Origin: Takakia lepidozioides | Lineage: Eukaryota; Streptophyta; Takakiopsida; Takakiales; Takakiaceae | Assembly: GCA_030704615.1 (NCBI GenBank) | Contig: CM060734.1 | Span: 31,388,042-31,452,041 of the forward strand | DNA length: 64,000 nucleotides | Direction of reading: 5' to 3' | Part shown: piece by piece, positions 39,771 through 50,905 of the stretch | Layout: the number at the start of each line of letters is the position of its first letter | Position numbering within the stretch: position 1 is the first letter of the stretch | The notes under the pieces: generated by a model | Seen by the model: the letters and a program-made list of their open reading frames with translations, nothing else | Database searches by the model: none | Told to the model about the DNA's origin: nothing | Program-made: the position numbers and the translations under genes

Positions 39771-40606
39771 GGATGGATTTTGGGTTTTCCATCAATCCAT
39801 CCATCCATCCATTTAGTTTTCCGTTTATTAGTTCATCCATCCATTTTAATCCCATCCATTCATCTTTAAGTGAGTTTCACTGTCAGTTGACTACAACTAA
39901 CTACTGTCGATAATGTAGTTATTTTATTTGACTATCCCTAACCAACAGACGTCAGGTCAGTGAAATCATAGTGAAAGTATAGTCAAACTTTTTACTACTT
40001 ATTTATCTATATTAATATATAAATAATAAATATGTTGCAGATATAAGTGTTATGGTTTAAATGGTTATGTTAGTCAGTTGATTTAGGGCATCCAGTGCAA
40101 AATAAAATAAAAAATCAGACGTTCATCCAATAGCTGCCAGCAAGGCGTTTGTTTATCATTCGTTCAGATAATTCAGTTGTTCTGTTTCACTAACCTTTCA
40201 TACGTTCATCCAATAGCTGCTAGCAAGGCATTTGTTTATCATTCATGCAGATGATTCAGTTGTTTTGTTTCACTAACCTTAACCAGCACACGATTAGTTT
40301 ACTATTAATGTATTGGGTCAGTGAAAAAGTAGTTAAATGTTTTTACTTCTTATTATCCACATGTATATTGCTATATAATTTATATATTGTGATTACACGT
40401 GCCATTGCTAAACTGGTTGTCTCAGTCAGCTCATTTTAGGTAGTCAAAGTCTCTCACTACAGTCAAAATTTTCACGGTTGTCTAGCACCTCAAATATTTT
40501 AATATAAATTTTGACTGCAAAATGGTTGGAACAGTCGAAAGTGACAACAGTCAACGCCAACGTCAAACTAAATCGTCAAAATTACATAGGGTGTGTTGTA
40601 GTGCTT

Positions 40607-41318
40607 GCAGAATGGATGTGGACGTGACGACGATATATATCCGTTCATATCATGGAGGAGGAACATCCATGAAATGAGTCACTCGCACAATGAGCATTCT
40701 TGCGTACTCCATTTTGCAAAGTTGTGGGTTTTGTTTTTCTTTCTCATCTTCATATATGAATAGCGGCGACTCCCACTTTTGGGACTCGTAGGGCCTTTGA
40801 CCTACAGTCTACAATCTACAGTATTTGTCTTATAATCCTCTCATGTTGGAGGAAAGAGGGGGAAAGAGAAAATGGGATGTTTGGGCTAGTCGAAAAAAAC
40901 GTACACGTACATATTTTTTCCATCAAACCCAAAAATTGCATATCACATCTTCTTCCATCTTTTTATTATTCAGCTCTTACAACAAGTAGCAGGAAAGATA
41001 CGAGAGGTTTGGAGTTGTTGAAAACAAGAGTGTTTGTTTGTTGTATGTTGTACTATTGAGCCCTCTGTCATGTTGCAATAGACACAATACGAAAGATTTA
41101 TTTATTTATTTATTTTTGTTGGTTTAAAAAAAGATATGTGTGTTAATGCACACAATGTTTCTAGTAACCCCAAACCTCCAATATTCTTTCTGCTGTCTAT
41201 TACACTATTGAGCTATCTGTCATGTTACTTATTACTAACGTTTTGTGCACATTTCTTCTAATTTTTGTTTGTCTGTGGTTTGGTAGACTATCAACAAATA
41301 GTCTTAAGTGAATGGTAC
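40607..41318. other. no recognised feature
   Basis: AT-rich sequence with a short TTTA-repeat near 41097. Nothing coding seen. Confidence 0.4.
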
Positions 41319-41804
41319 TTAGAAGCCTTTTGTTGTTGAGCTTGTCATTCTAGATGGTTCAAACGGTTTGTAATTCCTTACATCACCCAAAGAATATTGC
41401 ACGTACCTAGAATGCTTTTGATGAGCGATTCCGACATTTGTTGTTTTCTTTTTTTCTTTTTGCTCATCTCTAGGCTGGACATACACTCCATCTCCCTCAC
41501 ATCCAATGTCCCTTACGTGCAGTGGTGTATTAATGTTCACCTCTCCCTGAAAAGCCTCTATAGCATCATACCAGTTTTCATTAAACAATTTGGACAAATG
41601 GAAGTGGTCTCTTTCATCATTGCTCATCTGCCAAAATGATGTGTTATGTCCAATACCTTTGTGGTAGATATCAATCTTTTTGTAACCACCATTGATGCAA
41701 TTCCACTTGTCTTTACAGTTTTTGCCGTTCCTTACAGTTTTTGATCGAGTGATTGCTTGCATTTCATCTGCTATCTTGTTCCACTTTTGAACCGCAGGAA
41801 TCAT
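41319..41804 (-). CDS. Myb/SANT-like (trihelix-type) DNA-binding protein, probably transposon-derived fragment
   Basis: 161-codon open frame. It has the spacing of a plant Myb/SANT-like domain: WNKIADEMQAITRSKT, CKDKWNCINGGYKKI, then GHNTSFWQMSNDERDHFHL and FNENWYDAI. The N-terminal helix is cut short by the start, and a basic, Ser/Thr-rich tail follows. Such domains occur in trihelix factors and in the Myb-like protein of PIF/Harbinger transposons and related element-derived genes. The surrounding transposon debris favours the second. No partner transposase was found nearby, so it is probably a relic. Confidence 0.5.
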   Translation of the reverse strand: MIPAVQKWNKIADEMQAITRSKTVRNGKNCKDKWNCINGGYKKIDIYHKGIGHNTSFWQMSNDERDHFHLSKLFNENWYDAIEAFQGEVNINTPLHVRDIGCEGDGVYVQPRDEQKEKKKTTNVGIAHQKHSRYVQYSLGDVRNYKPFEPSRMTSSTTKGF

Positions 41805-42739
41805 ATGCGCTCTCTAATCCACAATAAAATAACTTCTTCATTTCAAATATCGGGGTTCTTGTCCTCATCGAGTCCATCAACACACGATGTCGTTGGTTTT
41901 TTGCAAATTATTTGAGAGCATTTGGGATCAATTAAAATCAGAATCAAAACTAGCACTATAAGCATGTATTAAGTTTAGCTCAATATAGAAATCTACTGGA
42001 AATCTTATACAATTCTAGATATATACGTAGCTTAAATGATGATGGGCTTTTGTAGTTACACAAGCAAAATATACTTCAAGTGCTATTGTGTTTGTGGCTT
42101 ATCGCCCTCCGACTTTCATTAAAGCAATGGGGTTCTTTTAGTGTGCAATGATGGTTATATTTGTATTGTTCTCCATCCCCTTCATGAGCTAGTTCCCATG
42201 GTAATAGGTGTTTTCTCTGCGGTAATAGGTCCATAGGTTTCAGACAAGGTAAGCTCACATGATCACGTTGTCAGGCTCAAGATCTAGCACGCCCCCCAAG
42301 ACGCACACGATCATCAGTTTGTATATAAGAGGAGAACAGAATTGTAAGTGAAAGAACAATTTCCATAATGGAGGGGTCGGCTTAAGTAGTGCAATGGAAT
42401 CTCCATGGTTGACGTCTAACTTCAAAATTATGGTCATTTATTAAAGATGCAATAAAATCAAATATCAATTCCACTAACCTCAACCCTGGCACATGATATA
42501 TTCACCATCTTCCAACATGCCAAGAGGTGCCTCATGATCCTAAGCTAGTATATATTTTGGGTCATCATAACTGTCCGGAGAACATGAAAGATTCATTAGA
42601 AAAAAAAACTTTTCCAATACTGGCATCGTTGTCAAACTCCATCATGAATATACTCTCACACACCTTCCTCTCTTGGATCCCCGCTCTCTTCCCAAATTCT
42701 TCTGTACACCATCACTGTCTAAATCACTGTCTCTAAGCC
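41805..42739. other. no recognised feature
   Basis: AT-rich; short frames only. Confidence 0.4.
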
Positions 42740-45643
42740 TATGGGCTGAGGCTGTTAATACTGTCGTATATCCGTTGAATAGGTCAATCAACAAGATTGG
42801 GAAACAAGACACCCTATGAGGCAGTTTTTTTTTAAGAAACCGGATGTGTCAGGGTTCAAATTTTTTGGCTATGCAGCTTACGAACATATCCCCAAAAGTC
42901 TGAGAAAAAAGCTAGATGCCAAGAGTGAGAAACTGCTCTTTGTAGGGTACTGCTCAGATGGTCACGGGTATTGTCTCTGGACTCCAGTAACAAAGAAAAT
43001 CACATTGGTTTTGACGTTAAATTTGACGAGAAAGACATCTTGAGAGGGGTAGATGAGGTGAAAGATGATCTTTACAATGTTTTTTCTTGTTTTTTTTCAA
43101 CAAAATTAAGTGGAATCATCATCAGTAGTGCCAATAGTGGCACCTATGATTCCACCAGCAGTGCTGGGAGCAACACCTATGAACGATGGAAACGAATTGT
43201 CAAACGCAGCAGGAGAACGAGATATGCAAGAGCATGTCGAAGAAGTGGGAGAGATAGCAAGACGACAGTCACAACGGGCACAAAATCCACCTAATCGCTT
43301 TGGAGATTGGGTATCCAATGATTTGTAAATTGCAAAAATCCGTTCTAGGGGTGATTGCAGCCTACAGTGTCTATTTTTTGCTGTCACAACACTGTTTTTT
43401 CCAGACATAGAATAGTGGTAAATTATCATACTCCTACATGACAATGCCATCAATAAAAAGGGACTAATATATAGAGGCTCATCTACATATACTTTCACAC
43501 TTTTAAATCTCATTATCAAAAACCAGAATCTCTAGATGCTATGACTTTTAAAAAGTCCATAAGGAATTGTCACAGTCCATAAAAAAAGACATTATGGACT
43601 TTTTTAATACAGGAGTTAGAACAAAAGTCAAGAAAATGACTCTCTCAACCTTGCTTTGGAGAATGAGGAATCTGGAATGAAAACTATCATTCAAAAATAT
43701 GAAATTAAAAAAAAAATATGTACTATATGTAGCCTCAAAAATAGTTATTTTCATAAAGTCATTTATAACTAAATTCTTTTGAAATAACAAAACTTTTTTC
43801 ATTAGACGCATTCATTCACCATAAATGCAGAATTGATTATGATTAAATTTCAAAAAAACATTTGTAAATTGATGTTATCTAAAGCAAATCCGATGGTTGA
43901 GGATTCGCCACATCCTCCTTTATGTACTCTTTATGTACTCATGATCTGCCGTTTTTGGTCCACTCTAGTTTGCAATCACCCCTGGAGCGTGTCTGGCTGA
44001 TGATACAGGTTGTGTTACCGAGCCTAAAAGCTACACAGAAGCTCTGAATTCTACGCTTGCTAAAGAATGGCGTCAAGCCATGAATGAAAAGTATGCCTCA
44101 CTCATTGAGAATAAGACTTGGGAATTGCAGGAATTGCCTGAAGGACGAAAAACAGTCAAGTGTAAGTGGGTTTTCAAGATCAAGCTCAAGAGAGATATCA
44201 ATTGATCGATTCAAAGCTAGGCTTGTGGCAAAATGATACTCCCAAGTGGCAGGGGTTGACTATGAGGAAACATATTCTCCAGTTATCAAATATGATTCCA
44301 TCAGAGCAATCCTGGCAATAGCTGTTGTTCATGATATGGAGATGGTCTAATATGACGTAAAGACCACGTTTCTTAATAGTGACTTACACGAGGAAATCTA
44401 TATGGAGCAGGCGGAAGATTTCAAAGCTGTAGGGAAAGAGAAACAGGTTTAGCGATTGAGGAAAAGTCTGTATGCATTAAAACAGGCCGTAGCTAGGCAA
44501 TGGAATATCAAATTTGATTCATTCCTCCAGAGATACGATTTGATTGTGAGTGATGCAGATCCTTGCGTGTACTACAATCGTGATAAAGTGGAAACGATCG
44601 TTGGTATCTTTATCGATGATGGAATATCATGCTCCACCAACCTGCCCAAACTAGAAGACATGCTTCATTATCTTGACATTATCTTCAAGATTGTCAGAAG
44701 CGATATGGGCTATTTTGTAGGATTTGAGATGCTCAGAATTTTGAGATGCTCAGAAATCGTCTAAACCGCAACATTCAATGTATTTCAGAAAAGATATATT
44801 TCGGAAATTATTCATAGGTTCGAGCTTCAAGACGCTAGTACTCTTGTTTGCACACCGGCAGACCCGAATGTTCAACTGTCACATTCTTGATATCTCAGAG
44901 GATGCAATCTTCATTGAAGTGCCTTACAAGGAGGCAATATGATGCTTAATGTTTGCATCATTACTATCATGGCCTGACATCACATATGTTGTGAATGTTG
45001 TCGCTAAATATAGCGAAGCACCAAGGAAGATACATTGGATTGTTGTAAAGAGGATATTGAAATACCTCAAATGAACCACTGGATATGGAATTATGGAGGT
45101 CCTCTTTCAAGTAGGTTTTTGTGATGTTGATTATGTCGGGGATCTTGACAACAGACGATCTCGACCTGGTTACGTTTTTTTGCTGGCCAATGTTGCAATA
45201 GCTTGGAACAGCACAAGACAAAAATATACAACAGTTTCAACCACGGAAGCTGAGTACATTGCAGCTTGTGGTGCAACAAAGGAAGCAATCTAGCTAAGGA
45301 GGCTCCTTGCAAGCATAGGTTACTCACATGAGCATGCAAGTGAGCTCAAGTGTGATAACCAAAGTGCTATCAAAGTGCCGAAGAACCCATAATTTCATCG
45401 CAGAACAAAGCATGTCGACACCTAGTACCATTTTGTACGCGAGAAATGTCTGGAGAATCAAATTTACTTGCAATATGTTCATACTGGTGAACAGATCGCA
45501 GATATCTTCACTAATGCTCTGCCCAAGTAAACACCAAGCTGCGTTCACTTCTAGGAGTCATCAGCACTCCAGAATAACTTACAGATCATGGAGCATGTAG
45601 CGCTATCAGCTTAGTAATAGATTAAGTGAACGAGTGGGAGCAT
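42740..45643 (+). mobile_element. Ty1/copia retrotransposon, degenerate, interrupted by a TIR element
   Basis: Plus-strand pol pieces in normal order. Integrase C-terminal part: GFKFFGYAAYEHIPKSLRKK and LLFVGYCSDGHGYCLW (42850-42980). Charged linker: RRQSQRAQNPPNRFGDWV (43260-43310). Then a 639-bp insertion. Reverse transcriptase: EWRQAMNEKYASLIENKTWE, KCKWVFKI, LRKSLYALKQ, DADPCVYYNRD (44060-44590). RNase H: RRSRPGYVFLL, STTEAEYIAACGA (45150-45280). The RT active-site line reads GIFIDD rather than the usual YVDD. Several stops and frameshifts break the frame (for example near 44206, 44350, 44453 and 45292), so the element cannot encode its own proteins. Confidence 0.88.
43346..43984. mobile_element. 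TIR element (MITE) inserted in the copia element
   Basis: The left end TAGGGGTGATTGCA (43346-43359) and right end TGCAATCACCCCTG (43971-43984) are inverted copies with one terminal mismatch. The insertion separates the copia linker region from its reverse transcriptase. A matching target duplication was not found. The ends resemble hAT-type C/TAGGGGTG termini. Interior is AT-rich with no transposase. Confidence 0.65.
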
Positions 45644-45971
45644 TGAATTAAAAGTAAAAAGATTTGTTTTTATGTTCACTTACTAGTTAGTATATAGATT
45701 AGGCTACTGTTCACAGGCGGGTCCCACAGACATTCTAGAACGTTCGCCAGAGTTTGCTATTTTGAACAGGCTACCGTGTGGCTTGTACTTTGTACACTGT
45801 TACTCTGCTTGGTGTATCTCTTCTGCATTTTAAGATACAAGTAGTCTGTGTGTAATAGGTACTCATGTAATGGTTGTCTAGTGATCGTTGATGATAGCAG
45901 TAAACAAATGATCGAGCATCTATGAACTGTGTACATGCATGAATGTTATTGAGTAATTCCTTCTTTCTACA
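45644..45971 (+). repeat. putative 3' LTR of the copia element
   Basis: Follows a purine tract GAGTGGGAGCAT typical of copia polypurine tracts, starts TGAATTAAAAG and ends near CTACA at 45971. The matching 5' LTR was not found in the window, so the right edge is approximate. Confidence 0.45.
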
Positions 45972-46159
45972 CCATCCCTACCGTCCTTGGCATGTGCTAC
46001 TTCACAAATCCTAGGGCCTCATTGAAAGAGTATTGCTCAGTCATGCTATCTTCAGGTCGGGCTAGTTGTCGCACGTATCTCTTCAGAATCTTGAAGTATG
46101 TTCTCTCTATGTGAAACATGGATCTTATATGAACTGGTCCACACTCCAACCAAGTGGTA

Positions 46160-47345
46160 CACGAGGTGCGTGGTGGGGTTCAAAAAGGCTGGGGAAACTC
46201 CTTTTCAATCAAGCACAATGTCTCTACCGCGTCAACCAACATTCCATTGCCTATGGGTCCACGAAAGGCAATCCTAAGATTGAGCAGGTTGATCCAGAAG
46301 ATAAGTAGCAAGGCTTTTAACCCAGTGCGGAAGGACCTCGAGGTTATAGGCATTCGCAAGGATCTCTGCCAGGTACAAGAGATCCGTGGGAGATCTGACA
46401 AAGTGTTAATGCCGTTGGCACCTTATGTCTTAACTAAGAAGGAAAAGAAAGAGTTTGTGCATGTCGTTAGTCATTTCCGACCTCCTTCCAAGGTCGCCTC
46501 CAACATTCGCAGGGCTGCTAGTGAGATGGGGGAGCAGCTTGGTCTCCATCTACTAATCGCATGATTTTCACATAATCATGGAGCACGTTCTGCCAGTGGG
46601 CAAGCTCAGATAGCATATGTAGGAACCTTGCGGATAGTGCTGCTTGGAAGCACATCGACACTATGTGGCTAGAGTTTGATGAGGAGCACATGAATGTGAG
46701 GTTGGGGCTAGCGTTGATCCATATGGCTCCAACAACACGAAATGGTCAACATGGCCGGTTGTTCTTCTCAATTACAACCTGAGGTCCCAAACCTAGTGAC
46801 GAAACCTTTCTTTGTAATGCTTAGCCTGCTCATTCCTGGGAAGAAACAAGTGCGATTATCTTTGTGTATTTGGAACCTCCGATCAACGAACTTCAACTGC
46901 TGTGGGTAGGTAAAAAACCATTGGAACCTTTTGACCATAATATATCCAATTGCAGCAAAAGCTTTGTGAGGATTAATGCATCGAATCTCTGAGCAAGGCT
47001 AATTTTTTCCACTTTCGCTTGTTGTTTTTCCTACTTGAATATATAGGTGTGTGGGCCTCTGACATCCTTAAACCTCCCCAAGATCGGAATTTCACACTGC
47101 GAGGCATTTTACTATGGACAATCGGCCACGACTTTGTTGGCTATGGGTATGCGGATGGCTGTTCAACAGATGACTATTTTGCATGTCATACTTGTGGGCA
47201 AGCTTGGAGAGGTCGCCAATCAAAACACCTTGGAAAGTGTGTGAGTGAGGGGCATTGCCGACTCCTTCCACTCGATCACCCATTCAGATTCCCAGGAGAA
47301 GCTTTATGGAGCTTGAGGACCGGCCTCCCCCGTTGCCTATAACTG
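46160..47345 (+). mobile_element. CACTA transposase remnant (DUF4218-like and TNP2 segments)
   Basis: DUF4218-like residues (YVLTKKEKKEFVHVVSHF, VASNIRRAASEMG, HDFHIIMEHVLPVGK) lie at 46420-46615. TNP2 segments follow in order: NLADSAAWKHIDTMW and NVRLGLALIHM (46620-46725), PFFVMLSLLIPGKKQ (46800-46850), VYLEPPINELQLLW (46865-46910), NFTLRGILLWTI and CHTCGQAWRG, then GHCRLLPLDHPFR (47080-47290). Frames change between segments and stops intervene. In intact CACTA elements TNP2 precedes DUF4218, so this remnant is rearranged or composed of two insertions. It might once have been a source of transposase for elements such as the one at 36453. Confidence 0.8.
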
Positions 47346-48241
47346 GAGAGGATTGGCTCCCTAGAGCCAGACAAGTGGACCCCACAATGATGGGTAGGGA
47401 CGCAGAAGATGACTTGGATATCGGAGGAATCAAGAAGGTATCAATCTTTTTCAAGTTGACATATTGGAAGTACCTTCTCATCCGCAACCTTCTCGACCCA
47501 TACATGTAGAAAAAAATGTTTGTGAAATGTTGTTGGGGTCCCTGTTTGGAAGTAAACAAGTTGCAAGGAATGACCAATCTCATTTACCTTTTCGTCACAA
47601 GACTCTATAAGGACCAGAGATGCTAAAAAAAATGAGAATGAGGATTCAATAGTGAACATATAGCTCCTCCACAATTCGATTGGATACTGTTGCGGACATA
47701 CACCATAGGTGTAAGACACTGACAACATCATCAGTATTGATACTACGGGTTGATTTCTCTATTCGGAGATACAAAACAAATATCTCTACACAAATTTGAG
47801 AGTACATTAAACTTCATCTGCCATTTGCATTAAAAAAACCTTTGTGATCCATTTTTTGTGGTCAGTTATCTAAAAAAGATGAACCCACCAAGTGTCCACC
47901 ATTTGTAGATGTATTGCATAAGAACATGATTGAATTGATACCACAACTCAATCATGGCCGTCCAACTTGTTAATCTGTGATGGACCCATATTCATCCCGA
48001 TGTATTGCAATTGATAGAAGACAAACACATTTATGCTCGAAAACCAAACTTGGATGAGGTATAATTAGCATGAAATGTTTGCGGCTAACACCTTGGATAT
48101 TTTCAGCTTGTGGGTCTCTTAATCCATCCATGTCATTGTTTGCATGCAACAACAGACGTCCATTCACTTCCGGATTTTAGTGACATTTTGATGTATGAGG
48201 CAAACAACTTTATATATTCCAAGAAGATAATCAACTTCTAT
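47346..48241. other. no recognised feature
   Basis: AT-rich, short frames only. Confidence 0.4.
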
Positions 48242-48254
48242 CTTAATAAGCCAT

Positions 48255-48424
48255 AACAACCAACATGTAGCCCAACGGTAATGGCATATACCCTCTTACG
48301 AGTGGTTGTGGGTTCAAACCACCCTGTTGGTTGTTACAAAGGTGTCCACCTTCCTACCAGAAGGCAGTAGCCCTTCTGGGTCAAGTGACACCATAAGTTA
48401 CGCTTGCTTCGGCAACACGTCCAC
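48255..48424 (+). mobile_element. tRNA-derived SINE with 13-bp target duplication
   Basis: Flanked by identical CTTAATAAGCCAT at 48242-48254 and 48425-48437. It contains a Pol III A box TAGCCCAACGG (48268-48278) and B box GGTTCAAACC (48311-48320) at tRNA-like spacing, then a non-tRNA body with CCACCTTCC and GTCAAGTGACACC. Total about 170 bp. Not a tRNA gene: no cloverleaf arms close around the boxes. Confidence 0.88.
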
Positions 48425-49067
48425 CTTAATAAGCCATTACTCATGAATATTTTCACACTTTGAGAGTTAGAAATGAGACAAATGGCAAGAGCAAAGAGCT
48501 TCTAGGGAGGCTAACGGGTCATGTTCCAATCATAAATTATATGACTTGGCAAAGAGAACATATTCAAAAATTTGGGGTTGGATTTTGAATTTAAAAAAAA
48601 TATGAATGGAAAAATATTGGAATTCAATAAGCTTCAGACAATAGCTTATTTCCAGATTTCATATCTTCTATTATTTCCTTGGCTCCCCCGCCATACATTT
48701 CTTATTGAGCTGATTATTGTATGCTCAACCAAAGCATTGCAAAAGGTGATATCCCCAAAGAAACGGAAGGTCTGCTGGAAACTAGCATAATATGTAAGAT
48801 ATGTGAGTTTGCTTTGTTATGGCTCTTTCAAAAATATACATAAGAATTAGATACGTTGTAAGTTTTGCACCTTATCGTTGGATCCACATTGAAGGCTTGG
48901 TATTCTTTGGACATTTTCTCTCAAGCCATTGTTGGAGGTACTACTTGCAAAAATAAACCTCACCAAGGTTTTCCACAGGTGTACAACCGGGCTAGCAACG
49001 AATCATAGAAATATCATATTATTAGTTGTTCTTTTCAAATCATAGAAGTAGAATTGTTCTATTCAAA

Positions 49068-49315
49068 ACATCCAACAGATGGCCCAGTGGTTAGGGCCTT
49101 ACAAATGGAAAACCACATAGGTATATGTTGGATGTCACCCATTATGACCAATACTTGGATCAATCGGTTAATTAATCTCTGGGTACTTAAGGACATTTCA
49201 GTCATTGGGGGAGGATTGGGCAACCATGTTAGAAATTGTCCACCTTCCAAATGCAAGGCAGTGGTCCTTTGGAGTGAAGTGACACATTATGTTCACTTGC
49301 TTTGACAAGGGTCTT
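49068..49315 (+). mobile_element. second, older SINE copy of the same family
   Basis: Head ACAGATGGCCCAGTGGTTAG has an A-box-like TGGCCCAGTGG. The tail TGTCCACCTTCCAAATGCAA and GTGAAGTGACAC, CTTGCTT matches the 3' body of the SINE at 48255. The B box is degraded and the middle is longer. No target duplication seen. Confidence 0.65.
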
Positions 49316-50905
49316 TCTTCTTTTTCGTTTCATTTATGAACATTGCTGGAAAAATGGCACTGAAATACGTCAGTTTTGGCTGAAGTCTTCTCTCTTTATA
49401 ATTGTGTACATGTAATAGAATCCCATGATAGCGATTTTGCAACATGTAAATTTCTGCACAATTAAGTTGGAAGTACAATCAAAATTAATTAGATAAAGCA
49501 ACTATGTCAACTTCGTTAGCTAGACTAATGGAGGAACTTTTACAAATATTGGACAATTTGTCCCCAATTAAAGAGAGGTCGCCTAAACTACCATAACTTC
49601 GGCAAATTTATTTTTGAAAAGACAGACCTTCAAGTGCTTATGAGAGGCACAATTTTTGTCCGATGGGAAAACAAGGGAAAATCAGCAAATTTGCTATATG
49701 GCAAAATGAAGAAATGAATTCATTTGTATTACCATGAGCTTTCTTACGATATGGGAGGGGCTTGTACTGGAGGTACATTTTACTGGCTTGTGCTCTGTCT
49801 AGACAAGGCCAATGAGCATGGCACTACAATGGTTATCTCGAGAATGTATCACTTATAAGCATATCAACATAAACTACCGATGAGCTATTATGCACAACAT
49901 TGTTTCTGTTATCAAAGTTGTTTGTGCAACAAATAATTCATTAGCATAAATGTTTGGGTTTGCTAATGTGCCCCTTAGTTTAACTAAGGGGTGGGCCCTA
50001 CATGAACAAAAGGCATGGTTGTCCCTATAACCCTTATCTTATGTGCAAGTTTGTTTTAGTTTATGTTTGTTAGTGATGAGGGCTATAAGGGATGTGATGA
50101 CGATGAAATGGATTTTTTGAAGCATTGATGGAGAGCAATGGTAGGGATATTGAAGTTGTTGTGGAGAGTGTTTAGGCTAGCATTTTGGATACCGCCTTTG
50201 GTGCGTGCTATGATGACTGTTTAAGGGCTTTAAAAGCAGTAATTATCCATAACTTCTACAATTGAAAGTTCTTACCATCAAACTTCGTTATATGCGTTAC
50301 CATCCTACATATCGTTTGTTGTTGACTTGACAACTTCGACATGTAATTAATACATCTTTCAAACTGTTTTCTTTTATGTATCTTTGTGATATTGGGGATC
50401 ATATACGATAGTATCTTTGCATCCATATTATCCCTTTTTTTTTGCAGCACGAGCTTGAGGTCATCTAGTACTATAATATATTTGCGTCCATCTTATCTCT
50501 TTTCCTTTGGAGCAAGAGCAAGTCTGTAGCGGCATGCCGAGCAGCAAACTACTATCTTTTTTCTATGGAAAATGATAAAAACCTTTTCAATGCAATGTTT
50601 TGTTCTCTCATTGTTGGAACGGTTATTGTTTCGAAGACAAAACATTTGTTTGAGAGTGATTCCCCTATCGTGGATTGTCCCAAGGACGAGTTTGTCTGTA
50701 AGCAAGTCTTTCCTCACGGAGTTTTTCTCTCATTAAAATGCTAATGTCAATGCATGGAAAGAGTTTGTCTACCCACACGGAATCTCATGTCCCCGCATTA
50801 TCATAATGCATTAATAATGTAGAGTCCACCACACAATTTCATTATTCTACCTTATGGAGAGGGCATGACTCAGACTGTTTTTGGAATGCCTTCTTTGGTT
50901 CAGAC
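49316..50905. other. no recognised feature
   Basis: AT-rich with only short open frames. No domain, RNA or repeat boundary noticed. Confidence 0.4.

Larger units (their letters stand above)
36453..40603. mobile_element. CACTA transposon carrying captured gene fragments (Pack-CACTA)
   Basis: The left end CACTACAATACA (36453-36464) and the right end TGTGTTGTAGTG (40592-40603) are inverted repeats with one mismatch and the canonical CACTA terminus. The 3-bp direct repeat CTT flanks both sides (36450-36452 and 40604-40606), exactly the CACTA target-duplication length. Both subterminal regions are dense in AGTCGA/AGTCAA-type words (36480-36590 and 40430-40590), typical transposase-binding arrays. 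No transposase frame is inside. The interior holds PDF-motif and PPR pieces (37245-39770) and a LINE fragment. Mobilisation would need a transposase from elsewhere. Confidence 0.82.

Noticed and set aside
48255-48424. tRNA gene
   Set aside because: A and B boxes are present, but the arms do not form a cloverleaf, and target duplications plus a non-tRNA body show a SINE.
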